DNA of 64,000 nt from Actinopolyspora saharensis. Its GTDB lineage: Bacteria; Actinomycetota; Actinomycetes; Mycobacteriales; Pseudonocardiaceae. This document shows, piece after piece, positions 25,699 through 34,151 of the stretch. The DNA lies in NCBI RefSeq assembly GCF_900100925.1, contig NZ_FNKO01000001.1:806001-870000 (forward strand). The letters run 5' to 3'. The position numbers and the translations under genes were made by a program. Each line of letters opens with the position of its first letter. Positions within the stretch are counted from its first letter, which is position 1. The notes under the pieces were generated by a model, which saw only the letters and a program-made list of their open reading frames with translations, was not told the DNA's origin and did no database searches.

Positions 25699-25711
25699 GC
25701 CCGCGATCCTA

Positions 25712-25756
25712 CTGACGAGTTGTCAGGAAGAGCTCGCAGAGACTGACACGGTGTCA
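25712..25756. promoter_or_regulatory. Twin dyads between pucR and mmsA
   Basis: CTGAC-N5-GTCAG (25712-25726) and TGACAC-G-GTGTCA (25744-25756), both built on TGAC/GTCA half-sites, lie in the divergent promoter region; an additional TTGTCGG follows. They are good candidates for PucR operator sites. Confidence 0.5.
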
Positions 25757-25819
25757 ATTGTCGGTGGGCTGTGGTGGGCCCGAGGATGTGGGCGGCATCG
25801 TCGACGAGTGAGGAGCCCC

Positions 25820-27331
<1,512 letters not shown>

Positions 27332-27647
27332 CTGAGGTTCTGACAGAGGTTCGTTGGCTCGGTTTGCGTGGGTGGGCACTTGGCGGAACCTCAGTCGGCG
27401 CCCGGCTGCGGGTGCCCCGACATCGGGTAGCGACCTACACAACGTCGGGGCCGTCCTCGCCGGGCACTCGACTGAGAACCCGCGGCGGTGCCGGCTGCTC
27501 AGGCTCGTAAGCGCCTGCGTTGAGCGGTGTCCTTTTGCTGGAAGGTCGCTACTCACCAGCGGCCCAACGCGGCAAGGCGTCGACTCACGTGCCGGCTACC
27601 CGACCAGCTACGCGAAGTTCCGTTACGAGTTATTGGAAGGTTTCCCC
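27332..27647 (+). ncRNA. Structured leader before the aminotransferase, candidate cis-regulatory RNA
   Basis: 316 nt between mmsA and the aminotransferase start with several inverted repeats: ACTGAGGTTC (27331-27340) with GAACCTCAGT (27386-27395), CCCCGAC (27415-27421) with GTCGGGG (27444-27450), and nested GCGTTG/CAACGC (27517-27522, 27565-27570) around GCTGG/CCAGC (27537-27541, 27556-27560). The in-frame extension of the aminotransferase through it looks non-coding. I do not recognise a known riboswitch class. Confidence 0.35.
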
Positions 27648-29000
27648 ATGTCACTTGCTTCGTCGTCGGCCGCCGGGACCTACGAGCTCGACAGGGCTCA
27701 CGTGCTGCACTCGTGGTCGGCCCAGGCCGAGCTGGACCCGATGGTCGTCGAGCGCGCGGAGGGCGTCCACGTCTGGGACGGCGAGGGGCGCTGCTACCTC
27801 GACTTCACCAGCCAGCTGGTCAACACCAACATCGGGCATCAGCACCCGGCCGTGGTCCAGGCCATCCAGTCCCAGGCCGAGCAGTTGTGCACGATCTCGC
27901 CCGCCTGCGCCACGGAGCCGCGCAGCCGGGCCGCGCGGTTGATCGCCGAGCGCACCCCGGAGGGGTTGGACAAGGTCTTCTTCACCAACGGGGGAGCGGA
28001 AGCCGTCGAGAACGCCGTTCGGATGGCGCGGTTGCACACCGGGCGGCACAAGGTGCTCTCGCGGTATCGCTCGTACCACGGCGCGACCACGACGGCGATC
28101 AACCTCACCGGCGATCCCCGGCGCTGGCCCAACGAGCAGTCGGGGGCGGGCGCGGTGCACTTCTTCGGGCCGCATCCCTACCGCTCGCCGTTCCACTCCC
28201 GCGACGAGGGCGAGGAGTGCCGGAGGGCGCTCGAGCACCTCGAGCAGGTGATCGAGTTGGAGGGGCCGGAGACCGTCGCCGCGCTCGTGCTCGAGACGGT
28301 TCCCGGCACGGCGGGCATCATGCCGCCGCCGCCCGGTTACCTGCGGGGGGTGCGCGAGCTGTGCGACCGCTACGGCATCGTCTACATCGCCGACGAGGTC
28401 ATGGCCGGTTTCGGGCGCACCGGCGCGTGGTTCGCCGTGCAGCACTACGACGTGGCCCCGGATCTGATCGCCTTCGCCAAGGGGGTCAACTCCGGCTACG
28501 TCCCGCTGGGCGGGGTGGCCGTCAACGAGGCGATCGCGTCCACGTTCGACCACCGCGCCTATCCCGGTGGGCTCACCTACTCCGGGCATCCGCTCGCCTG
28601 CGCCGCGGCGGTGGCCACCATCACCGCGATGGACGAGGAGGGCATCGTGGACAACGCCGCGACCGTCGGCGCGGAGGTGCTCGGTCCGGGGTTGCGGGAG
28701 CTCGCCGAGCGGCACCCGAGCATCGGGGACGTGCGTGGTCTCGGGGTGTTCTGGGCGCTGGAGCTGGTCACCGATCGTGCGACGAAGGAGCCGGTGGCGC
28801 CGTACGGCGGGTCCAGTCCGGTGATGAAGCGGCTCGTGGCGGAGTGCGCCGAGGCGGGGTTGCTCATCCCCACCACGTACCACCGCGTTCACGTGGTGCC
28901 GCCTTGCACGATCACCGCCCAGCAGGCGCGCGAGGGGCTGGCCGTTCTCGACGGGGCCCTCGACACGGTCGACCGGACCCTGGCCGAGCAGCGCGGCTAG
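27648..29000 (+). CDS. Class III PLP aminotransferase, probably omega-amino acid:pyruvate type
   Basis: Pyridoxal-phosphate enzyme of 450 aa. The PLP lysine lies in IAFAKGVNSGYVPLGG, and IADEVMAGFGRTG is the cofactor-ring segment of class III enzymes. ATG 27648 has GGAAGG 7 nt upstream. It follows mmsA, whose product would oxidise the semialdehyde formed from beta-alanine or 3-aminoisobutyrate, so beta-alanine/omega-amino acid:pyruvate aminotransferase is the best guess; taurine or GABA cannot be excluded. A long hairpin follows. Confidence 0.88.
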   Translation: MSLASSSAAGTYELDRAHVLHSWSAQAELDPMVVERAEGVHVWDGEGRCYLDFTSQLVNTNIGHQHPAVVQAIQSQAEQLCTISPACATEPRSRAARLIAERTPEGLDKVFFTNGGAEAVENAVRMARLHTGRHKVLSRYRSYHGATTTAINLTGDPRRWPNEQSGAGAVHFFGPHPYRSPFHSRDEGEECRRALEHLEQVIELEGPETVAALVLETVPGTAGIMPPPPGYLRGVRELCDRYGIVYIADEVMAGFGRTGAWFAVQHYDVAPDLIAFAKGVNSGYVPLGGVAVNEAIASTFDHRAYPGGLTYSGHPLACAAAVATITAMDEEGIVDNAATVGAEVLGPGLRELAERHPSIGDVRGLGVFWALELVTDRATKEPVAPYGGSSPVMKRLVAECAEAGLLIPTTYHRVHVVPPCTITAQQAREGLAVLDGALDTVDRTLAEQRG

Positions 29001-29086
29001 AGGCGCGAGCGGCGGATTCGTCGTCGGCCGGTCTGGGGGGCGGACCCCGTCGGCACGGTGCGAATCCTCGTTCTCCCCAACAAGGG

Positions 29087-29123
29087 AGCAACAGCGCCCC
29101 CGGCGGACGGGGGCGCTGTTGCT
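29087..29123. terminator. Strong bidirectional terminator
   Basis: Perfect 16-bp stem (29087-29102 and 29108-29123) with a 5-nt loop, between the convergent aminotransferase and DUF397 genes. Confidence 0.9.
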
Positions 29124-29133
29124 TCGGTTCGGT

Positions 29134-29325
29134 TCAGGAGAACCGGTCGGTTTTCACGGCGGCGATGAACGCCTGCCACTGCTGCCGGTCGGCGGTGAAG
29201 TAGCCGAGGCCGCGGTCCTTGGTGTCGCGCACCGCGGCCCCGTCACCGATCCGGCCGACCTCGACGCAACTGCTGTTCTGACCCGACCTACTGGACTTGC
29301 GCCAGTTTTCCGGGTGTAATGTCAT
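29134..29325 (-). CDS. DUF397 protein, partner of the XRE regulator
   Basis: 63 aa DUF397 protein with the family pattern WRKSSRSGQNSSCVEV and a closing AF segment. ATG 29325 overlaps the XRE stop as ATGA and has GGAAGGGA upstream. In streptomycetes DUF397 proteins encoded next to XRE/DUF5753 regulators (WhiJ-type pairs) modulate the DNA-binding partner, often in development or specialised metabolism. Confidence 0.9.
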   Translation of the reverse strand: MTLHPENWRKSSRSGQNSSCVEVGRIGDGAAVRDTKDRGLGYFTADRQQWQAFIAAVKTDRFS

Positions 29326-30167
29326 GGCGTCGTCCCTTCCAATTTTTCCGCCACTCTGGTCATGAGCTCGATGGACTGGTCCGAGCTCATGGCCGTGTCC
29401 GGTAGCGTATCCAGCGCTCGCTCGTAGCTTCTGACGTCCTCGTTGTCGTAGAGGAAAGCCGGACCGCGGTAGTGCTCCAGGTGTACGATCGGCGCAGCTT
29501 TCGGGAATCTGTAGAGCACGAACGCGCCTTCGTGTGCGAGTGTCCACTCTCGCTGGCCATCCGGTATGACGCGCACGTCGACGTTTGCCCGTGAGGCGAT
29601 CTCGAGCAGATGGCGGAGTTGTTCGGTCATGACCTCGGGTCCGCCGAGGTTGCCGTGCAGCACGTGCTCGGTCAAGTAGGCGGTTATCTGTCGTGGTGGC
29701 GAGAGCGCCTCGCGGCGCGCCATGCGCAGTTCAACGCGCAAGTTCCGTTCGTCCGGTTTCAGTCCGCCCATGACGGCGGTCGCGTAAGCGCGCGTCTGGA
29801 GTGGCCCGGGCACCATGAGTGGAGCGACGTGGATGATCTCGCTCGCGTCGCGCTCGAACTCACTGATCTCGACGAGGTTCCGGTGAATGCCTGACTTCGT
29901 GATCATGTTCGGCTCGGAGGCAGAGTGCGCGAACTCGATCAGCTCGTCGTAGCGCTGGCCAGTCACTCCGAACATGCCGAGGACACGGGCGACGTAGTCC
30001 GCGGGCGCGGTACGTGCTCCACGTTCGTATCGCGAAATCGTCGTCTGGGTGATGCCGAGTTCCGCGGCAAGCTGTCGACCGTTGTAACCGGCTTGTTTGC
30101 GCAGGTCGCGCAGTTCCGCGCCGAGCAGGCGAGCCTTTGGAGTGTGCGCCTCGTTGAGTCCGGCCAT
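29322..30167 (-). CDS. XRE-family regulator with DUF5753 domain (WhiJ-type)
   Basis: 281 aa DNA-binding protein: XRE helix-turn-helix (about 20-75, LAAELGITQTTISRYERG) followed by a DUF5753 domain. It is coupled to DUF397 by ATGA overlap and divergent from a row of small genes that runs toward the graspetide cluster. Three repeats with an ACCGGT core lie just upstream of its start and are likely its operator. Confidence 0.92.
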   Translation of the reverse strand: MAGLNEAHTPKARLLGAELRDLRKQAGYNGRQLAAELGITQTTISRYERGARTAPADYVARVLGMFGVTGQRYDELIEFAHSASEPNMITKSGIHRNLVEISEFERDASEIIHVAPLMVPGPLQTRAYATAVMGGLKPDERNLRVELRMARREALSPPRQITAYLTEHVLHGNLGGPEVMTEQLRHLLEIASRANVDVRVIPDGQREWTLAHEGAFVLYRFPKAAPIVHLEHYRGPAFLYDNEDVRSYERALDTLPDTAMSSDQSIELMTRVAEKLEGTTP

Positions 30168-30228
30168 GATTCAACAGTAGTGAAGTGAAGCGTCCGAACA
30201 GTACACCCGATCGAAGGATTGCGAGCTT

Positions 30229-30274
30229 GAAACCGGTTAGAGACGGTGAAACCGGTACATCTGATACCGGTTTC
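30229..30274. promoter_or_regulatory. Three ACCGGT-cored repeats, candidate XRE operator
   Basis: GAAACCGGTT (30229-30238), GAAACCGGTA (30248-30257) and its exact inverted copy TACCGGTTTC (30265-30274). The first two start 19 nt apart, and the last two form a perfect 10-bp dyad with a 7-nt centre. They lie between the divergent XRE gene and the small gene at 30302. Confidence 0.65.
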
Positions 30275-30301
30275 AGTCTATTACTCCGGAAAGGACGCTC
30301 C

Positions 30302-30508
30302 ATGTCGACGAGATCCAGATCACTTGATGGTCCCGGTGTGAAGGTGCCGTGTTGGTCCGAGGGCGGGGCGGTGTCGTTGCGGGTGTCGCAGGTGGACGGC
30401 GAGGTGCGGATCACTACGCCGACGATCTTCAACCGGACGCGGTGGATGTTCGCCCAGGCGCGCGAGCTCCGCGACGTGCTGGATGCGGCGCTTCGGGGGC
30501 GGGCATGA
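30302..30508 (+). CDS. Small protein of unknown function (WhiJ-type locus)
   Basis: 68 aa protein with no family I recognise. ATG 30302 is preceded by GGAAAGGA at suitable spacing, directly downstream of the three-repeat operator, and its stop overlaps the next ATG as ATGA. The middle part looks like alternating strands (VSLRVSQVDGEVRITTP) followed by a helix. Probably controlled by the divergent XRE regulator. Confidence 0.7.
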   Translation: MSTRSRSLDGPGVKVPCWSEGGAVSLRVSQVDGEVRITTPTIFNRTRWMFAQARELRDVLDAALRGRA

Positions 30509-30708
30509 GGCCGGGGGAGCTGGCCGTGTGGGCCGCGCACGAGCAGTGGCGCATGGAGCAGTTGGCCTACGACCTCGCTCGGGGCTCGACCACGGGTGCG
30601 CAGTGCCGGGAGGCGGCATCGGTTTTCGAGGGGATCGCCGCGCGGCTGCGTGGCTTCGCCGACGAGCTCGACGGTGCGGAGGTCGTCGACGGCGGCGTCG
30701 ATGACTAG
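30505..30708 (+). CDS. Small helical protein of unknown function
   Basis: 67 aa, mostly helical, acidic at the C-terminus; no recognised family. The start overlaps the preceding stop (ATGA) and the stop overlaps the next start (ATGACTAG), so it is the second gene of a coupled row. Confidence 0.6.
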   Translation: MRPGELAVWAAHEQWRMEQLAYDLARGSTTGAQCREAASVFEGIAARLRGFADELDGAEVVDGGVDD

Positions 30709-30958
30709 GGCGACGACTTGCCCGCCGTCGCAGGTGGGTGTGCGGGCGGACGCGGCACCCACCGAGATCATGCCTGCCGTGGTGCGGTTGCCGCGCCGGT
30801 CGCGCTGGACGGGGCGATTGCCGCTGTCCGCCGTGGCGAAGCGCCGACCAGGTAGAAGCGAGCTACCTGGTCGGCAGCCCGAGCCTATCCCAGGGCTGTA
30901 CCCGAACCCGGACGAGGACCTGCTCGCCCGCGTGCTGCGCGGACTCCGCGCCCTGTAG
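30701..30958 (+). CDS. Small basic protein of unknown function
   Basis: 85 aa, rich in Arg and Pro, ending in the segment PNPDEDLLARVLRGL. Start ATG 30701 overlaps the previous gene by 8 nt. No family recognised; coupling to its neighbours is the main support. Confidence 0.5.
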   Translation: MTRATTCPPSQVGVRADAAPTEIMPAVVRLPRRSRWTGRLPLSAVAKRRPGRSELPGRQPEPIPGLYPNPDEDLLARVLRGLRAL

Positions 30959-31071
30959 TCCACACCCCGGCGCCGTTGAGCCCCAGCCTCCGGCGCCGGG
31001 TCGCCGCCCGGCCGGTGCTCGCCCCCGAGGGCATCGGCCGGGCTCCCACCACAGCTTTACGGAGGCACACC

Positions 31072-31454
31072 ATGTCCATCCGCCTGCCGAGCCAGTGGCA
31101 CGACCGGGAGATGCATTGGCACGCCCACCGGTCCACCACCGTCACGACCACAAAACTCCGCCGACATCACACCCCACCGCGGTGCTGTACACACCGGCCG
31201 GCGGGGCGACGTGGCTGGCCAACACCATCGCCGCGCACAGCACCGATGCCGTGGCCGTCGAGTGGGGAACTCCTTGGGGCGTGCTCATCGACACCCCTGG
31301 AAGTGATCGCGAGCGCGGGGAATACGCCTTAGCCCACGGCGGCTCGGTCGACGCGCTGGTGCTGACCACCACCGGTCAGCTCTACCTCTACCTCGACCCT
31401 CACACCCGTGAGCAATGCCCAGACCACAGGCCACAGGACACGTCCGTGGTCTGA
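31072..31454 (+). pseudogene. Hypothetical protein gene with a one-base frameshift
   Basis: ATG 31072 with ACGGAGG (31059-31065) opens a protein that is plausible for about 34 residues (SIRLPSQWHDREMHWHAH), after which the protein-like frame continues in another register (TPAGGATWLANTIAA ... QLYLYLDPH) to a stop at 31454. Adding one C to the CCCC run at 31172-31175 would join both into about 127 aa. This is either a recent mutation or a sequencing error. No family recognised; it precedes the graspetide precursor by 161 nt. Confidence 0.55.
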
Positions 31455-31615
31455 ACGAACTCCCCGAGACCACGGGTTGGCGTTGCTCTTCGCCGATCCG
31501 TTTCCGCCGGGCCGGTACTCGCCGGTCTGGTGGTGTCCACCGCTCCTGTCAGGACGTGAGACTGGAGCGGTGATCATCCGGCCACACGGCCGATGAAACA
31601 ACAGGAGGTAGCACC

Positions 31616-31948
31616 ATGACAGTGGTTGATCCGCTGGCCCCGGACAGCGCTCAGTTCCCGCTCGCCCGCCCGAGCGGACTCGCCGAACACACCGACACCG
31701 CTTCACCCGAAGGGGTGCGGCCGTGGGGGCTGCGTGGTATGCGGCCCGTGCCCGCCACAGGCCGTCGTCTGCCGGACTGGCACTACGACCACCACCGGCA
31801 GATGGCCGTCGATTCCGAGGGGCATTCGTTCCGTGAGTTGCGGATGGACCCGACCGCCTACACGGTCAGCAACAACGACGGTGACGAAGGCGTTTCCGAG
31901 GACTGGGTCAACGACTTCGCGCCGGACTTCCCGGGGCCACCCGCATGA
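31616..31948 (+). CDS. Graspetide (ATP-grasp RiPP) precursor peptide
   Basis: 110 aa precursor of the actinobacterial ATP-grasp-modified RiPP family. The leader holds PWGLRGMRPVP (36-46), the conserved ligase-recognition segment of this family. The putative core at the C-terminus begins near TAYTVSNNDGDEG (80-92) and is rich in acceptors (Thr80, Thr83, Ser85, Ser94) and acids (Asp88, Asp90, Glu91, Glu95, Asp96, Asp100, Asp104). It has no lysine, so ring closure should be by esters, and Asp88-Gly89 is a natural aspartimide site. The stop overlaps the ligase start as ATGA; an AGGAGG ribosome site lies upstream. Confidence 0.9.
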   Translation: MTVVDPLAPDSAQFPLARPSGLAEHTDTASPEGVRPWGLRGMRPVPATGRRLPDWHYDHHRQMAVDSEGHSFRELRMDPTAYTVSNNDGDEGVSEDWVNDFAPDFPGPPA

Positions 31949-32886
31949 CCGTTCTCATCCTGGCTCGTGACCTCGATCCGACCGCGGACGAGATGGTGGC
32001 CACGCTGAACGAGCGTGGCACGGCGGTGGCTCGGGTGAACACCGGATGGTTTCCCGCGCAGTTCAGCGTCTCTGCTGGGCTGCGTGGGGGCCGGTGGTCC
32101 GGGCACCTGCACACACCTGGCCAACTTGTCTCCCTCGATGACCTCCACGCCGTGTGGTACCGCAGCCCGGAGGCGTACCGGATGCCGAGCGAACTGTCCG
32201 ACGCAGAGCGCCACCACGCGTTCCTGGAGGCCAAGTACGGGCTCGGCGGCGTGCTGTCCAGTCTGGACGTAGTGTGGATCAACCACCCGTCGCGGATGGC
32301 CGATGCGGCCTACAAGCCCGTGCAGCTCGTGCGCGCCCACGAGTGCGGGCTGACCGTGCCGGACACGCTGATCACCAACGAGCCCGCCCCGGTGCGCGAG
32401 TTCGCCACGGAGCCGACGATCACGAAACTGCTCGGCTCGAACACGCTCTCCGAGGACGGCACCCGCAAGGTGTCCTGGTCCCGCCTGGTCGACCAGGCCG
32501 ACCTGTGCGGCATCGAGACCACCACCCACCTGCTGCAGCGGTGGGTTCCGAAGGACTTCGAAGCACGGGTGGTGGTCATCGGCGAACAGCTGTTCGCAGT
32601 CGCGATCCACGCGGGCAGCACGAGCACCCGTGTCGACTGGCGATCCGACTACGACGCGCTGTCCTACGAACCGATCGATCCGCCGGACTCGGTCGCCGCG
32701 GGGATCCGCGCACTGCTGGACCGCTTCGGGTTGCTCTACGGCGCGCTGGACTTCGTCGTCACCCCGAACGGTGACTGGGTGTTCCTCGAAATCAACCCGG
32801 GCGGGCAGTATGGCTGGCTCGAATCCACAACCGGCCACCCACTGACCAGCGCCCTGGCCGACCTGCTGAGCAAGGGGACCACGTGA
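31945..32886 (+). CDS. ATP-grasp graspetide synthetase
   Basis: 313 aa ATP-grasp ligase that activates side-chain carboxylates of the precursor and joins them to Ser/Thr hydroxyls. Visible segments are the family-type WYRSPE, KYGLGGVL and the metal/ATP site DFVVTPNGDWVFLEINPGG near 270-290. It overlaps the precursor stop (ATGA) and the methyltransferase start (GTGA), so the three genes are made together. Homologues in fuscimiditide and amycolimiditide pathways do the ester cyclisations. Confidence 0.92.
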   Translation: MTVLILARDLDPTADEMVATLNERGTAVARVNTGWFPAQFSVSAGLRGGRWSGHLHTPGQLVSLDDLHAVWYRSPEAYRMPSELSDAERHHAFLEAKYGLGGVLSSLDVVWINHPSRMADAAYKPVQLVRAHECGLTVPDTLITNEPAPVREFATEPTITKLLGSNTLSEDGTRKVSWSRLVDQADLCGIETTTHLLQRWVPKDFEARVVVIGEQLFAVAIHAGSTSTRVDWRSDYDALSYEPIDPPDSVAAGIRALLDRFGLLYGALDFVVTPNGDWVFLEINPGGQYGWLESTTGHPLTSALADLLSKGTT

Positions 32887-34034
32887 CCACACACCTCAAC
32901 ACCAACTGGACCTGGCGAGCACGCCGGCTCGCCGACGAACTCGAAGCACGCGGCGACCTCACCGACCCGGCGTGGAAAACCGCCGTGTCCGCCGTGCCTC
33001 GGCACGTGCTCGTGCCCGAGGCCTACCAGCAGGACAGCACCGGAACGTGGCAGCAGCTGACCACCGACTCCGACGAGGGCCTCGAGTTGGCCTACTCGCC
33101 GACCACCCTGGTCACCCAGCTGGCCCACCGCGGCTCCCATCAGGAATCCACCTCGAGCAGCACCAAACCCGACCTGATCGTGCGCATGCTCGAAACCCTC
33201 GACATCCACGATCAGCACCGGGTGCTGGCGGTGGGCACAGGAACCGGCTACACCACCGCCCTGCTGGCCCACCGGCTCGGCGACCGGCACGTGTGCTCCA
33301 TCGACATCGATCCCGCTCTGGTCGAGGCCGCCCGCACCCGGCTGGCCGGCCTCGGCTACTACCCCACCCTGGGCTGCCGCGACGGCCGCGATGGGCTGGC
33401 CGAGCACGCGCCCTACGACCGCATCATCGCCACCTGCTCGGTACCCCGCGTGCCCTGGAGCTGGGGCGAGCAGCTCAACCCGGGCGGGGCCGTGCTCGTC
33501 GACGTCAAACCCGGCACCCACGCGGGCAACCTCGCCCTGCTGCACCGGTATCCGGACCGGCTGGAGGGGCGCTTCACCGAACGGTGGGCGGCGTTCATGA
33601 CCATGCGTCACCACCTCCACAGTCAGGCCACGCCGCGCGAGAGCACAGAAGGCGCCGAACCACGGATCCGCACCACCACCACGCCACCGAGCCCCTGGTG
33701 GGACAACCGCGTGGTCTGGCTGCTGGCCCACCTGCACGGCATGCCCGCCGGTGTCACCGTCGGCATGCGCCTCGACCCGCACACCCAGCAACCGGCCGCG
33801 GCCACACTCACCGCCCCCGACGGCTCCACCGCCGACATCGGCCTCACCGCCTCCGACGACGGCCGCCACGAGCTCACCGAAACCGGCCCGACCCCGCTGT
33901 GGGACCCCGTCGAACACGCCCACCAGACCTGGCTCGAGCACGACCGGCCCAACTGGCCCCGACTCGGCCTCACCGTCACCACCCATCATCAGCGGCTCTG
34001 GATTGACCACCCCGAAAACAGCCGGGAGCTGTGA
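32883..34034 (+). CDS. Isoaspartyl-type O-methyltransferase of the graspetide cluster
   Basis: 383 aa SAM-dependent methyltransferase related to protein-L-isoaspartate O-methyltransferase: SAM motif VLAVGTGTGYTTALLA, then CSIDIDPALVEAARTRL, with a C-terminal extension (about 230-383) typical of the RiPP-linked subfamily. In aspartimidylated graspetides this enzyme methylates a core aspartate, which then closes to a stable aspartimide. GTG start overlaps the ligase stop. It ends the cluster before a hairpin. Confidence 0.92.
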   Translation: MTTHLNTNWTWRARRLADELEARGDLTDPAWKTAVSAVPRHVLVPEAYQQDSTGTWQQLTTDSDEGLELAYSPTTLVTQLAHRGSHQESTSSSTKPDLIVRMLETLDIHDQHRVLAVGTGTGYTTALLAHRLGDRHVCSIDIDPALVEAARTRLAGLGYYPTLGCRDGRDGLAEHAPYDRIIATCSVPRVPWSWGEQLNPGGAVLVDVKPGTHAGNLALLHRYPDRLEGRFTERWAAFMTMRHHLHSQATPRESTEGAEPRIRTTTTPPSPWWDNRVVWLLAHLHGMPAGVTVGMRLDPHTQQPAAATLTAPDGSTADIGLTASDDGRHELTETGPTPLWDPVEHAHQTWLEHDRPNWPRLGLTVTTHHQRLWIDHPENSREL

Positions 34035-34107
34035 CCCGCACTCCGGAAAAGCGCCCGGAATTTCCGGGGGTGGGGCTGCGCGTCTGTCCTGCGGGTGTGG
34101 AAAACCT

Positions 34108-34127
34108 CCAATTTTGCCTAAAATTGG
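34108..34127. terminator. AT-rich hairpin between convergent genes
   Basis: CCAATTTT-GCCT-AAAATTGG is a perfect 8-bp dyad, striking in this GC-rich DNA, between the methyltransferase (stop 34034) and the PepSY gene (stop 34152). Confidence 0.55.
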
Positions 34128-34151
34128 GAAAACAGCGGACAACCGGGGCTC

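Noticed and set aside
27354..27647. In-frame N-terminal extension of the aminotransferase
   Set aside because: No similarity to class III aminotransferases and a strong ribosome site exists before ATG 27648; treated as leader.
29055..29086. tRNA-like 3' end (GTGCGAATCC ... TCTCCCCAA) after the aminotransferase
   Set aside because: The T-arm does not pair and no matching acceptor 5' strand exists within 100 nt; at most a fragment, so not called, and no integrase is nearby.
31616..31948. Reading the precursor gene as an ordinary hypothetical protein
   Set aside because: The leader motif, the acid/hydroxyl-rich core and overlap with an ATP-grasp ligase identify it as a RiPP precursor.
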